From NCBI GenBank assembly GCA_011037195.1, contig JAAEAF010000624.1, positions 169,985 through 233,984 of the forward strand: a stretch of DNA of 64,000 bases. Reading direction: 5' to 3'. The notes under the pieces were generated by a model, which saw only the letters and a program-made list of their open reading frames with translations, searched no databases and was not told the DNA's origin. The position numbers were made by a program, and so were the translations under genes. This document shows positions 34,701 to 39,182 of this stretch, piece after piece (position 1 is the first letter of the stretch; every line of letters starts with the position of its first letter). The stretch comes from Triatoma infestans (taxonomy: Eukaryota > Arthropoda > Insecta > Hemiptera > Reduviidae).

Positions 34701-35596
34701 GTAGGAGGGGTGGTTGAAAAACGTAAAAACGTATTCTACGCATGTTGCAACTGTCACATATGACAGATACCGTTTGAATTATTTTATTTTTTAGTCTGAA
34801 TTTTTACTAATCTAGTTCCCTTAACTCCTACCAGATGATGGTAACGTACATTGAATAAATGACAGAGGGAAGTATTATGTCCCAGCTTCCTTAAAACTTC
34901 TAAGAAATCAATTTCTGGAATTATTTTTTTAAATAAAAGAGAAATGTTTATATGTAACATATATATATATATATAAAATATATAACATATATATGTTACA
35001 TGTATAGGAAGGTCTATAGAGCTGTTTTCGAATAAATCGCAAACAATTAAAACATCCATACAGTTGCACCTCATAATCCTTAAAGTACATCCTTCAAGTT
35101 GCACTTCATAATCATTTTTATTCAGGCTTAGGTATTTTGTAAACAAATTGAATTATCCTATATATTATAAAATGGTTAATAGAACGGTATGGTATTGTGA
35201 AATAGAGCACTTTAAAGGAAAGGGAGGCCAGATGTCATCAGCGTTTAACTCTCTTTAAACTTTTAGATAAACTGAATTATTATCAAAAGATTATTATATA
35301 TTTGCGACTGTTTCCGTAACTAAAATCTAACTAAAAGTACAAATAATTTTATTAGTGCAGACAATCTTTTTCTAGTAGTAATAAAAAAAATAATATACTT
35401 ACTGTTGACATAAGGGTAAGCACATAAGAATCGAGTCCTTCCCCATGATAGTCCTTCATTTTTTCATCAGCTACTATCATTAATTCTATTATGTATTCCT
35501 CTGAGAGAGATCTCTTCTTCCTAGTCGTGCTTTTATTTTCTTCAGAATCCATAAATTCTTCTTCATGTTCTTCATCATCATCATCATCATCCACCT
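253..35596 (-). CDS. ADAMTS9: ADAMTS9/20 (GON-1)-type secreted metalloprotease, partial gene, 11 exons found
   Basis: Secreted zinc metalloprotease that cleaves extracellular-matrix proteoglycans. Exons in transcript order: 35596-35403, 32978-32752, 22569-22414, 20657-20508, 16708-16558, 9097-8922, 5294-5133, 3617-3529, 2580-2401, 1259-1092, 422-253. All have AG/GT borders and the phases match at every joint, giving about 607 codons with no stop. Domain order is acidic linker, furin site RKKR, catalytic domain with HEIGHILNMPHD, disintegrin-like region, one thrombospondin type 1 repeat, cysteine-rich domain and spacer. The wording of the cysteine-rich part ([30 protein letters not shown]) is closest to the ADAMTS9/20/GON-1 branch as I know it. 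The prodomain and signal peptide are missing at the 5' side and further spacer, TSP repeats and any GON domain lie beyond position 253. Introns range from about 0.7 to 10.2 kb and are full of transposons; a second gene sits in one of them on the other strand. The branch assignment is inference; the ADAMTS identity is very secure. Confidence 0.93.
423..1091. other. ADAMTS intron, no feature seen
   Basis: AT-rich intron between the spacer exons. Apart from short A/T runs I see nothing. The phrase CCGCATACATTAG near 888 recurs at 1653 within the next intron, a small dispersed repeat. Confidence 0.6.
1092..1259 (-). CDS. ADAMTS9: ADAMTS exon: end of cysteine-rich domain and start of spacer
   Basis: Acceptor ATATTGTACAG, donor GTTTGT. 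Codes [20 protein letters not shown], then [20 protein letters not shown] and SSKDDNYL. This is the CGxCGGDNSTC hinge (the second Gly is Asp here and Val is Gln) followed by the first strands of the spacer. It has no start codon of its own, so simple ORF calling misses it. Confidence 0.93.
1260..2400. other. ADAMTS intron, no gene seen
   Basis: Contains a T12 run near 1600 followed by GATAGACACAACTAATAAAT, similar to 840-895 in the neighbouring intron, so a degraded repeat shared by the two introns. No coding signal on either strand. Confidence 0.55.
2401..2580 (-). CDS. ADAMTS9: ADAMTS exon: cysteine-rich domain
   Basis: Acceptor TTATTTTAG, donor GTAAGT. Codes [39 protein letters not shown] and [13 protein letters not shown], the most conserved stretch of the ADAMTS cysteine-rich domain with all expected cysteines. 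The last base joins the next exon to make Asp. Confidence 0.95.
2581..3528. other. ADAMTS intron, nothing recognised
   Basis: Small open frames here (for example 2875-3105 on minus) have no conserved content. AT-rich throughout. Confidence 0.55.
3529..3617 (-). CDS. ADAMTS9: ADAMTS exon: start of cysteine-rich domain
   Basis: An 89-bp exon with acceptor AAAAATTTCAG and donor GTAAGT. Codes [20 protein letters not shown] and VTWVPKYGG, the opening of the ADAMTS cysteine-rich domain. The final A joins TA of the next exon to give Ile. The exon was too short to stand out as an open frame and was found from the phase of its neighbours. Confidence 0.92.
3685..3905 (+). repeat. tRNA-derived SINE, degenerate copy
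   Basis: A tRNA-like head (GCATTAGTTCAGTGGTATCG resembles a pol III A box) is followed by a tail with GAGAACACTC, GGCCGGCAGT and CTGAGAAGG. The same tail blocks recur in the copies at 25860, 53262 and 60755. The B box is decayed to TTTTCAAACCTC. Confidence 0.65.
3985..5035 (+). pseudogene. Copia-type LTR retrotransposon relic (RT end and RNase H)
   Basis: Broken reading frames retain Copia landmarks: [13 protein letters not shown] (the YVDD reverse-transcriptase box) near 4093, [11 protein letters not shown] near 4160, [20 protein letters not shown] near 4560 and [20 protein letters not shown] near 4670, the end of RNase H. At least three frameshifts and several stops are needed to follow it. 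The 3' end reads DSRGGE as in many Copia polyproteins. It lies in an ADAMTS intron in the opposite orientation. No LTR was recognised. Confidence 0.8.
5133..5294 (-). CDS. ADAMTS9: ADAMTS exon: central thrombospondin type 1 repeat
   Basis: Acceptor TTGTTTTAG, donor GTAATT. Codes [20 protein letters not shown], then [16 protein letters not shown] and ATRDCPP, with the six cysteines and the CSRTCGGG core of a TSP1 repeat. It binds matrix in family members and carries the usual sites for C-mannosylation (WGPW, previous exon) and O-fucosylation (CSRTCG). Ends two bases into an Arg codon. Confidence 0.94.
5568..6244. mobile_element. PIF/Harbinger-like MITE, 677 bp, with TAA duplication
   Basis: Ends are inverted: GGCAGGCTACAGACTATGCA on the left and TGCATAGTCTGTAGCCAGCC on the right, differing at one base. 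TAA flanks both sides (5565-5567 and 6245-6247), the 3-bp duplication typical of PIF/Harbinger. Subterminal GATTCGTGATTCG / GCGTGATGCGTGAT repeats occur at both ends. There is no coding capacity, so it is non-autonomous. Confidence 0.85.
6590..7060 (+). repeat. Tandem-monomer repeat family, head fragment
   Basis: Diverged relative of the family best seen at 49.1-51.1 kb: a head with TTTCTCTTACT, ATTGCGATCAAGTCAAATTT and TTGATATTCCGTTTAGG, followed by part of one monomer (ACCGGTGGTA, GGGAAAATTGATATTTTAGG). It abuts an inverted copy, giving a large palindrome-like structure. Confidence 0.65.
7061..8590 (-). repeat. Tandem-monomer repeat family, inverted copy split by a MITE
   Basis: On the minus strand it carries the same blocks: ATTCTATTATTTCACACACA near 8447 and the head ACGATCATGCTATACTTTCG near 8550, with ACCGGAAGTAAGACTTTATG near 8335. 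It is cut at 7434-8138 by a MITE. If the MITE and one TA are removed the monomer reads through. Confidence 0.7.
7434..8138. mobile_element. Long-TIR MITE (CAGGGTGTCC ends), 705 bp, TA duplication
   Basis: Left end CAGGGTGTCCGAAGGGTATA, right end TAAGGATAACAAC... inverted to finish GGGACACCCTG, each flanked by TA. The inverted arms run for about 250 bp with few mismatches (for example GAAGCACCAAAACAAATTTG at 8004 against its complement near 7560). No protein is coded. It was inserted into an older repeat copy, which fixes relative age. Confidence 0.85.
8922..9097 (-). CDS. ADAMTS9: ADAMTS exon: disintegrin-like region into TSP1 repeat
   Basis: Acceptor TTCAATTCAG, donor GTTTGT. Starts [20 protein letters not shown], continues [20 protein letters not shown] and ends with DGGWGPWQ, the tryptophan pair that opens the central thrombospondin type 1 repeat. 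Two leftover bases join the next exon to make Lys. Confidence 0.94.
9098..9834. other. ADAMTS intron part, nothing recognised
   Basis: AT-rich; no repeat copy, exon or RNA gene recognised before the Penelope end at 9835. Confidence 0.55.
9835..9900 (-). mobile_element. Penelope-like element terminus
   Basis: On the minus strand it reads GGCAAATTGCAGTGCCGAAA followed by CGTCGG, the closing GAAACGTCGG block of Penelope-like termini. The 5' half of the hammerhead core is decayed. AATAAA follows downstream on the same strand. Confidence 0.6.
10030..10440 (-). pseudogene. LINE ORF1-like relic
   Basis: On the minus strand a broken frame gives [20 protein letters not shown] then [18 protein letters not shown] coiled coil followed by LExxxRxxNLVIxG is the usual layout of the first protein of non-LTR retrotransposons. 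The section 10240-10440 has a close match at 37480-37670, in the same orientation. Stops and shifts make it non-functional. Confidence 0.5.
10481..10522 (-). ncRNA. Hammerhead-like motif (fold-back 1, left arm)
   Basis: Inverted partner of the motif at 10677. On the minus strand CTGAAGA, GAAAC and CGGTC are kept, but stem II (TTGGCGAACTCCC) pairs less well. Confidence 0.45.
10677..10718 (+). ncRNA. Hammerhead-ribozyme-like motif (fold-back 1, right arm)
   Basis: Holds the ordered blocks CTGAAGA, a stem-II hairpin GGGTGAACGCCC, GAAAC and CGGTC. The flanks GCATC and GATGA can pair as stem I. One extra T lies between CTGAAGA and stem II, and stem III is only about two pairs, as known for Penelope-type hammerheads. 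Activity is not known. Confidence 0.55.
11276..11374. repeat. Inverted repeat upstream of the exchanger gene
   Basis: CAAGCAAGCAAAAAATTAG near 11278 is repeated inverted as CTAATTTTTTGCTTGTTTG near 11357, with further pairing inside (GTTGAGTTGG against CCAACCAAC, and GAAACTTTT against AAAAGTTCC). The arms fold into a hairpin of about 45 bp. It lies some 370 bp before the exchanger start; it may be a small fold-back element. Confidence 0.6.
11741..15493 (+). CDS. SLC9C1: Sperm-type sodium/hydrogen exchanger (SLC9C1-like), intronless 1250-aa ORF
   Basis: Membrane Na+/H+ exchanger of the family that raises pH in sperm flagella in response to voltage and cyclic nucleotide. Residues 1-420 are a string of hydrophobic segments (exchanger core, for example 81-98, 104-124, 136-150, 206-248). 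A second hydrophobic group at about 615-775 has the layout of a four-segment voltage sensor; its last segment carries K757, R763, K768 and K772. A cyclic-nucleotide-binding fold lies at about 930-1045 with [16 protein letters not shown]. Length is close to the roughly 1200 residues of known SLC9C1 proteins. The ATG follows an in-frame TAG by nine codons; an AG just after TTT there could also be a splice acceptor, so a short upstream exon is possible. AATAAA overlaps the end (15498). The usual NHE Asn-Asp pair after EGE is Thr178-Thr179. It sits antisense in an ADAMTS intron. Family identity is secure; transport activity is not. Confidence 0.85.
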   Translation: MVLATNVSILLVSIAGFALTTALIKLITLKCGFVPYSYIISFVKGIFVNRCAMLIAARWQVEVIVESKVRALVETLMESFCIPIVFFFIGYSVNLNIFKYSKIQVINLGITANLIHTALVAFLLDNTRLYDKFSATCLLFICTLGMAYTTSRSVELLQNSTVYTKHIEQLLEGEEFLTTLMPIFLLHFTNVDNVTFTQVITSTGIFFNACIVGVIIGLVVGPVVTHIDGIALICFTLGSIFFSMFVSTILLGNVIEVATLMLGITISRIKQSSNKKSESYLDDFYARIFFLIECIVFMISGILSAYSFTNIYQYALEGLLMYFYAILLRGLIWFCWYILMNLMFGVLIPCKIAFICIFAAYKSSLPLLLAFDYLYHIEHVNPEVRIGTIIAFFVCFHCLFSSLIVPCLCKYTGLTDFSNKRVNRINHLLKRILNQRQKTMKTLQRNIISANANWQIVDYLTNIYEPTCRIIDTEYCRDMSLKDLINDSTTDEQSEEAPECQEGIDRWMRKRSSQDLLAQGDEMDAYIQNSIRKKVYEMQTNSYCRQFSEEIISKKTQLFLTAKWDTPSLEKSWKRKKINSTSSYTCLTKIQDFFQNVKSKSLKKPANSFRSDLFNVITSSSYRLFLTTIIILDSLSQLLLVYIYYSQKMDGHNSPPRFKRELKPPSNFSIQQTINNKEKNTYANYLQATDHFCYGLFLGEFFFQLLGWGCYQYFQQKIWLVEFSVSIVIRTVEQLMLHTEINNDDILQVDEIIMLLKSFFILRLVVIKHYLKPFCSCIKNIAESWKNRRLMNHYEREYCTAISDNDTLQHYQNIFGTTKTGKKLKKQWLNLRNINKMNMSLLAQINNEVAVAMKSKQVALNVLKDSELYIHELKQNGHILEFEVRILERNFKKIKDRIKNITNVASPEPTNLLQQVYWLRGDQACSNYLLNHAEMVSFKSKERIIDFGKETSGLFIIVSGICRYLYKPTIKSLHKWILLGMLPNSDYFLHLRFKEVQQDLIEPGNLIGELGFITGRPYNVRVLCENNVNALKITYPHLIKLFHNCHFGNIRLAKLWKTIGIRFCIKHFLPYFKMLSRESLISQLHKSLVPLLETVKLVNLSDEISEVLLIEGTAKDSLTRCHLTAPLIIKPQGQKLIVNYGNIPNDIPTRLMLIPKLGVNILDLVKSNAVFKDYIKYTRFVPKLFGEDICLKSRKKIKVVRQFLKKHQKYMLIDFMLQTNDPKIGIPCCIGSEKEKCIKIKRKKRTRTIV
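15495..15503 (+). promoter_or_regulatory. Polyadenylation signal of the exchanger gene
   Basis: AATAATAAA directly after the TAA stop codon contains a canonical AATAAA. No genomic A tract follows, so there is no relic poly(A) tail to prove retroposition. Confidence 0.45.
15504..16557. other. ADAMTS intron part downstream of the exchanger gene
   Basis: 15935-16145 is a diverged head of the tandem-monomer family (AAGAGGAAGTACTGCGATCA, TCAAACTTGATATTTCGTTT). The rest is AT-rich with no coding signal. Confidence 0.5.
16558..16708 (-). CDS. ADAMTS9: ADAMTS exon: end of catalytic domain and start of disintegrin-like region
   Basis: Acceptor ATTGTTTAG before 16708 (a second possible AG, ending at 16704, would lose two residues), donor GTATGA. 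The split codon completes Asp, giving EYLD-AGFGSCL, the usual end of an ADAMTS catalytic domain. [18 protein letters not shown] and TTCPYM are the start of the disintegrin-like segment. The exon ends in phase 0 and the following intron holds the antisense exchanger gene. Confidence 0.93.
16741..16812. repeat. ATT triplet microsatellite
   Basis: An interrupted run of TTATTATTA over about 70 bp, just inside the ADAMTS intron upstream of the exon at 16558-16708. Confidence 0.9.
17003..17050 (-). ncRNA. Degenerate hammerhead-like terminus of the Penelope element (left end)
   Basis: On the minus strand CCCTGAAGAACCTCATTGCA leads into ATATGGGCGAAACGTCGG. The CUGANGA and GAAAC blocks are in order; stem II pairing is imperfect. 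Confidence 0.4.
18100..18930 (-). pseudogene. LINE reverse-transcriptase relic inside the Penelope element
   Basis: 18607-18921 codes [20 protein letters not shown] and [18 protein letters not shown], that is the FADD active-site box (second Asp changed to Val) and the INxxKTK segment. 18305-18544 codes [20 protein letters not shown] and AEMRFLRRM, the YGSE-W and EMRFLRR landmarks after it. The two parts are in different frames and the active site is lost. Confidence 0.75.
19308..19355 (+). ncRNA. Degenerate hammerhead-like terminus of the Penelope element (right end)
   Basis: CTGAAGA, an ACATATTGCAATGT hairpin, GAAAC and GCCGGTT stand in order. It is the inverted partner of the motif at 17003-17050. 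Confidence 0.4.
19399..20507. other. ADAMTS intron part, nothing recognised
   Basis: No gene or repeat family member recognised; open frames here are short and lack conserved motifs. Confidence 0.5.
20508..20657 (-). CDS. ADAMTS9: ADAMTS exon: second half of the zinc site and Met-turn
   Basis: Acceptor GTTTCAG, donor GTTAGT. After the split Ile codon it reads [15 protein letters not shown], which supplies the third zinc histidine and the Asp that define the HExxHxxGxxH/D metzincin class (Asn at the Gly position is usual for ADAMTS). [11 protein letters not shown] is the Met-turn segment. It ends LLTEYL and a split Asp codon completed by the next exon. The acceptor lies beside a 40-bp tandem duplication at 20662-20718. 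Confidence 0.94.
20658..22413. other. ADAMTS intron: short tandem duplications only
   Basis: A 40-bp tandem duplication (CAATAAATAATTATTTTG twice) at 20662-20718 abuts the exon acceptor, and an imperfect triplicate of AAGAATYATAAATATTATAA lies at 22149-22220. Otherwise no signal. Confidence 0.55.
22414..22569 (-). CDS. ADAMTS9: ADAMTS exon: first half of the zinc site
   Basis: Acceptor ATTTTACAG, donor GTTAGT. The previous AG joins the first A to make Arg. It codes [20 protein letters not shown], then a segment with paired cysteines and [21 protein letters not shown] supplies two zinc-binding histidines and the catalytic glutamate. The exon stops two bases into the next codon, which is completed by the following exon to Ile, so the zinc signature is split by an intron of about 1.8 kb. 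Confidence 0.94.
22570..24754. other. ADAMTS intron part, no gene recognised
   Basis: A 93-codon frame at 23292-23573 and a 68-codon frame at 24108-24314 (plus) are isolated, lack recognised motifs, and I do not call them genes. Confidence 0.45.
24755..24845 (-). repeat. tRNA-like SINE fragment
   Basis: On the minus strand GGTCGGGGTTCGAGTCCAGC carries a good pol III B box. No clear A box remains. Confidence 0.4.
25860..26105 (-). repeat. tRNA-derived SINE
   Basis: On the minus strand ATTAGCTCGCTGGACTACCA (A box region) and GGTCCCGGGTTCGAATCCAG (B box) form a tRNA-like head. The tail holds GAGAACACTGTCCGGAGGCC and GTGCACTGAGAAGGCTCC, as in the copies at 53.3 and 60.8 kb. Confidence 0.8.
26567..26936 (-). 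pseudogene. Nuclear mitochondrial insertion (NUMT): ND1 start, tRNA-Leu(CUN), 16S rRNA 3' end
   Basis: On the minus strand the order is 16S rRNA, tRNA-Leu, ND1, as on the arthropod mitochondrial minority strand. 26820-26936 contains the universal 16S region (plus-strand GCCGGTCTGAACTCAGATCA and GGTCCTTTCGTACTAAA). About 26730-26800 is tRNA-Leu(CUN) with TGGCAGATTAGTGCAATAAA and a TAG anticodon. 26567-26715 reads as the ND1 N-terminus, with [20 protein letters not shown] and [10 protein letters not shown] under the invertebrate mitochondrial code. Both ends stop abruptly in nuclear sequence. The ND1 frame looks intact over about 45 codons, which suggests a fairly recent transfer. Confidence 0.93.
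26940..28065 (+). pseudogene. LINE reverse-transcriptase relic
   Basis: Broken frames give [20 protein letters not shown], then [19 protein letters not shown] near 27355, SGIPVFS and [11 protein letters not shown] near 27565, and [20 protein letters not shown] near 27900. These are the RPISLL, DxxKAFDxVxH, YADD and YGAEIW landmarks of insect LINE reverse transcriptases, in order. Several stops and frame changes show it is dead. It begins immediately beside the NUMT. Confidence 0.85.
28067..28835 (+). pseudogene. BEL/Pao LTR retrotransposon integrase relic, copy 1
   Basis: Readable pieces in three frames: FWPL near 28080, [17 protein letters not shown] near 28337 (integrase DNGTNFVGA box), [16 protein letters not shown] near 28433, [11 protein letters not shown] near 28590, KEDNLPPFQ near 28686, VRIATVSTA near 28750 and RPVVTLCPI near 28798. 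This is the order of the integrase core, C-terminal domain and pol end of BEL/Pao elements. Not functional. Confidence 0.8.
29240..29512 (+). pseudogene. BEL/Pao integrase relic, copy 2
   Basis: Starts at the same FWPL point as copy 1 and is clearly similar to it at the DNA level for about 270 bp. It keeps better words, [12 protein letters not shown] near 29373 and [19 protein letters not shown] near 29455, where copy 1 has a deletion. It stops where copy 1 continues. Confidence 0.75.
30065..30102 (-). ncRNA. Hammerhead-like motif (fold-back 2, left arm), mutated
   Basis: Inverted partner of the motif at 30281. The core GAAAC reads GGAAC here, a change at an essential adenine, so this arm should be inactive. 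Confidence 0.45.
30281..30320 (+). ncRNA. Best-preserved hammerhead-like motif (fold-back 2, right arm)
   Basis: CTGATGA, then T, stem II GGGC-GAAC-GCCC, GAAAC, CG, GGTC. CATC before and GATG after can form stem I. Cleavage would follow the C of GGTC at about 30315. Stem III is just A-U and C-G around a two-base loop, so a dimer would probably be needed. Confidence 0.6.
30605..30690 (-). repeat. tRNA-like SINE fragment, second type
   Basis: On the minus strand TTCAGGGTTCGACGATTCCC carries a B box, preceded by TGGCTAGCACACTCGCCTTT as an A-box-like head. Its tail does not match the main SINE family here. Confidence 0.4.
30700..32751. other. ADAMTS intron part: one repeat head, otherwise unrecognised
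   Basis: 30795-30930 on minus is a head of the tandem-monomer family (GAAATATATGTTTTGAGTTA and TGCAATCGTGTCAAATTTTC). The remainder shows A/T runs and no coding signal. Confidence 0.5.
32752..32978 (-). CDS. ADAMTS9: ADAMTS exon: catalytic domain, N-terminal half
   Basis: Acceptor TATATGTTGCAG before 32978, donor GTTAGT after 32752; phase 0 in, two bases of a split Arg codon out. It codes [19 protein letters not shown] and later LTEFCKWQ, matching the SIGN and FCxWQ landmarks of ADAMTS catalytic domains, and closes with DAAMLLTR. An Asn-rich insert ([11 protein letters not shown]) sits between the third strand and the FCKWQ segment; it is coded by an ATT/AAT triplet run. Confidence 0.93.
33199..34025 (-). 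mobile_element. Penelope-like element relic with inverted ends, copy 3
   Basis: Same outer blocks as the two fold-backs (AGAGATATTTTACGAG at the left, GGCTTTCCAGCTCTGCGGA at the right, GACCGGTTTCGG inside) but with about 650 bp between the arms. There 33476-33691 on the minus strand codes [20 protein letters not shown], the ADKGxxxVI motif near the start of Penelope reverse transcriptase. This ties the fold-back family to Penelope. The right hammerhead block is damaged by a deletion after GGGCGAAC. Confidence 0.75.
33236..33276 (-). ncRNA. Hammerhead-like motif (copy 3, left arm), mutated
   Basis: On the minus strand CTGATAA replaces CTGATGA, while GAAAC and CGGTC are kept. The lost core G should abolish cleavage. 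Confidence 0.35.
34026..35402. other. ADAMTS intron part, no gene recognised
   Basis: Only the TA-rich palindrome near 34970 stands out. The 120-codon frame at 34784-35146 (minus) runs through it and looks accidental. Confidence 0.5.
34940..35003. repeat. AT-rich palindrome and TA microsatellite
   Basis: ATGTAACATATATATATATA is followed by TATATAACATATATATGTTA, giving an inverted repeat about 60 bp long. Confidence 0.8.
35403..35596 (-). CDS. ADAMTS9: ADAMTS exon: acidic linker, furin site, start of catalytic domain
   Basis: Acceptor TTTTTTGTACAG before 35596 and donor GTAAGT after 35403. The exon enters with two bases of a split codon and ends in phase 0. It codes a run of six aspartates and more acid residues, then RKKR followed by Ser, the expected proprotein-convertase cut between prodomain and catalytic domain. 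The catalytic domain begins with [18 protein letters not shown] and ends LTLMST. It joins exactly to VSLIFND in the next exon. The Asp run is coded by a CAT triplet repeat (35574-35592 on the plus strand), so its length may vary between individuals. Confidence 0.93.
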
Positions 35597-37479
35597 CTGT
35601 ACAAAAAACAATCAGTTGTATTTTATAGAAATCAGTGAGAAACTATATGAACTAGGCAGGTAAGGTCTCTCCAACAAATTATAACCTGACAAAACAGTCT
35701 TTTAATTGTAGTTTATGAAATGTTCGTTTCCTAGACGAAATTTCATTTATTTTCATTTTTATTTTTTGTTTTATTTGATTTTGCGTGCCACAAGAAGAAT
35801 TAGCATTAAAGTTTCGAAGGCTTATTGAACAATGCTATGCTGATAAAGGCGATGTAGACGATCGAAAGTAGTTTGTTAACTCCTTTCTCTGTATTGTAAG
35901 CTCCCTACAATCAAACTTAGAAAGTCCTCTATATTTTGGGCGCATCAATTACATAAATCTGACTCGAGACAGTGGTCGTCCCATATAAAAGAAAGATGTA
36001 AATATAGATATACGAAGGGAGTGGCTACAGATCCAAATCCAGCCACCTTTTAGATGACTTACTATTGCTTTCTTTTTTATTTTCATTTAGACAACAATGT
36101 AAAAGTTGAATAAGGGTGTAAGTGTAGAATGATCCTAGAGTTTATATGTGTGCACGGTAATCCCAAGTAGTTAGTTGCACACATCATTTATATCCATGTG
36201 TAGATGGCCATTGTAGGCTAGAATATTAGCAGCAGAAACTCCAACATCCTGAAGAAATAGCTAGTCCATATAATTTATAATTTTTTAAGAAAACAATAAA
36301 GTTATTTTATTTCATTATATTGCATTTTATGTTAAGTTTCTTTAATGGTTTCTATCTAAAGATAATACTTACAATCTGTCCGTCTGTTTTACCACCGAAC
36401 ATTAATCATGGATTTTGAAGCTGTATAACATTCATAACAAGAATCCTACTAGGAAAATATTTAGCTTTAATAAAATAATTCATTTTTTTTTTTTTTCATT
36501 TTATTGCAACATTTTATTAGGGGGCATAAATTGTGTGAGTATATGAATATAAAATGAATTGTCTAAAATGTTTGAACAGAATAAAGCATTGTTTGAACAA
36601 AGTATTATATAATCTACTTATTGCTTTGTTAATAAACAAATAAAGTTCCTTATTTAAAAAAGAAAGAAAGGCAAACAGAAGAAGGAAAGAGATAAAATAG
36701 TTAAGTCTGTCGTTGATGCTTCGTCTATTATCTCTAGCGAGCACAGTTGTAGCATCATACTTTATTACTATTTAACTTCTAAAACGTTCTTATTTTGTTC
36801 ATAAAAAAAAAAAAAAGAAAGTTGTGCCAAGAAGAATGTGTTTAGAGATCATAAAATTCAAAATTTGACCGTGTTCGTATATAATATCTACAATTTAAAT
36901 ATCATTCAGTATGTGAACTACAGGACTAGCATTAAAAGATATAATGGGAACATAGAAGATAGAGGCCGCCTTTTGAAATGTAAATATTTAGTAGAATACT
37001 TGAGGTTTTTATTACCTTTTCACAATAATAAACAATGCTAAAATGTCGTATAAATCAGAAAGAGGATTAAAAGTTAAAAGAATGAATAGCCGAGCAAAAG
37101 AAACTTTATCCTTAATGATTATCATAAAAGCTATTAATGGCCAAGATGAAGCTGTTTGAGATAAAGAAATTAAATTAATTGAAATCAAATTACTAGTCCT
37201 TCTAAAATATTAAACTTGTGTGGGAAAAGTATTTAGATTATTTATATTCAGTTCTAATCTAAAGCCAGGAATTATTTATTTTTTTTCAGAATTTAGTATT
37301 AGTAAAAATTTAATTATAATATATGATTATTATTCAAAGTTAGGTTTTAGATTTACCGAAAGAGATAGTCATATGAAAACTTTTATTATGACTATTTATA
37401 TATGGAGAAAGTGAGTGAGTGGGTGGCTCAATCATGGAACAATTGTGGCTCCAAAAGTATTGTGGGAGAGTACAACTTT
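35597..37479. other. Upstream of the first ADAMTS exon found, nothing recognised
   Basis: Must contain or be spanned by the intron leading to the missing prodomain exons. No convincing exon, promoter or repeat seen. 35600-35760 resembles 33690-33850 (TCAGTRAGRAAYTATATGAA and TTTATGAAATGYKCGTTTC), a dispersed repeat of about 150 bp. Confidence 0.5.
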
Positions 37480-37672
37480 AATGTAATGTGGGATCATTGT
37501 GTGTTTGGATATTTGCGAAAATGGCCAATACATTCTTTTCCTAGGTCAAGTTTTATATTTTTTGGGTTTTCTAAATATAATTTGGACTAACTTAACCAAC
37601 AAAAAATCCAACTGTAGTTGACAGTTTCCTCATCTTCTTGTATTATTTTCTAAGTAGCTGAGATCTGCGTAA
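37480..37672. repeat. Second copy of the 10240-10440 repeat
   Basis: TTTGCGAAAATGGCCAATAC, TTTTCCTAGGTCAAGTTTTA and TTTTCTAAGTAGCTGAGATC are shared in the same order with 10240-10440. A 25-bp deletion and a CATT insertion separate the copies. Both end at AGCTGAGATCT. Confidence 0.75.
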
Positions 37673-38534
37673 CATACGTAGGAATATGCTAGTGCTAATT
37701 ACCAGAATCTGAATAACTTGATGATAGCTAGAAGGCAAACTTTACGGTAACAGGCTACATGACAATTTGATTTTTGCAAATTTTAATTTTTACAAAACGT
37801 TTAATTGCACTAATTATTACTGTGCTGATTGTACTTGTTGGTTGTCAAGGGGATAGGAGCAAGCTGTTGAAATCTACCAGGTCAGCACCTCTAATCACTC
37901 CCAAACAAAATAATCACTGAAACTTTTTTTTAGGAAATTCCCTGAAATTTTCAGAAAAACATTCAGCATTGTCGCACTTGTTCGATTTTATTTAAACCAA
38001 ATATTCTAGCTAAGTATTTAAAGGCGATTAATATTATAATATAGCTGGTAGAACCGTACCTACTGTACTGATATGGATGGCCCTTTTAGGGAAAAGCTTA
38101 ACATTGCAGCTCCTCTAAAACATGTATAAATCAATGTTCTTGCAAAAATGATTCCGTTGACAGAAATCTTCGCTTTGTTATACTAGGTTTAAGGTTACTA
38201 TAAAGGTTACTGCAATTTTTTATTTTCGAGATAGTTTGGTAACAAAAACAGACATTTTGTTATATATGCACCTACTGATACACTAAAGTTGGATTATTAA
38301 AAATATTTTTTTGGCGGCTCAAGAGATTTTAAGAGATATATTTCGATAATTTCTGAAAGTAAAAGTTCTCAATTTCGAAAATTCGACAAGTTTGCTACAC
38401 ATTCTATTATTGTAATGTGAGGCAGTAATTAATGGATTATATATTATATTATACAAGTATATATTAAAGTCTGAAAACTTAAGAAAATTAATTTAAGTTT
38501 TTAAATTCAATTAATATTGTGAATACTTTACATA

Positions 38535-39182
38535 AGGTTTGTTCGTGCACCGAGTTTGTCATAGGCGCTTTGTGAAACTAATTTCACTGCGCATGCTCCA
38601 CCATGCCCAGTTAGAAACTGTTGGAAACTTAACCTGCAAGAACTTTATGTGAACAGTATTGTACGTGATAATTATAAAGCATTCAGGAAAAAATAAATTG
38701 AAGTTTAGTTTTACAGTTATTATCTCATAAGTCTGTAATAAATTAGCTCGTACATCTGTAAGAAATCAGTTTCATTAAAAATGATTAGGATACAGCAAAT
38801 AAATAACTAGACATTAAGTACGGCAAATAAATGCACGCGGTATTTATTCGTATGAGATAGCACAGAACCTCAAATTGCTCTAAAGTGGTTATATCCACAA
38901 ACACAGGATAAGTCATAAAAGGAATATTGGCAAAGACTGTCGGAGAAGCAGAAAAATAATTTAATCTGTTAAAACTGCTTTGCGCATGCGTTGACTGCCA
39001 GTTTAAAATCAGTTGGCACTTCGCGCTCTAACTGCTATGATATTTTCCGTACGGTTTGAAAAACAGCACGAACACATTACTGTGAGTTGGAAACCGTTTG
39101 AGTTTGAGATATCGCTGCGCGAACAGCATATTCTCGGTGCGCATGCTCCTAAACGGTTTGGGACTGCTGTACGAACAAACCT
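38535..39182. mobile_element. MITE with AGGTTTGTTCGT ends, about 650 bp
   Basis: AGGTTTGTTCGTGCA at the left and TGTACGAACAAACCT at the right are inverted. Subterminal GCGCATGCTCC near 38594 and GCGCATGCTCC near 39139 lie in direct orientation and more imperfect inverted sequence follows. No open frame of note. A target duplication is not clear (TA next to both ends is possible, one base off). Confidence 0.65.

Noticed and set aside
36361..36425. Candidate ADAMTS exon ending at a GTAAGT donor (minus)
   Set aside because: All three frames have stops before the donor.
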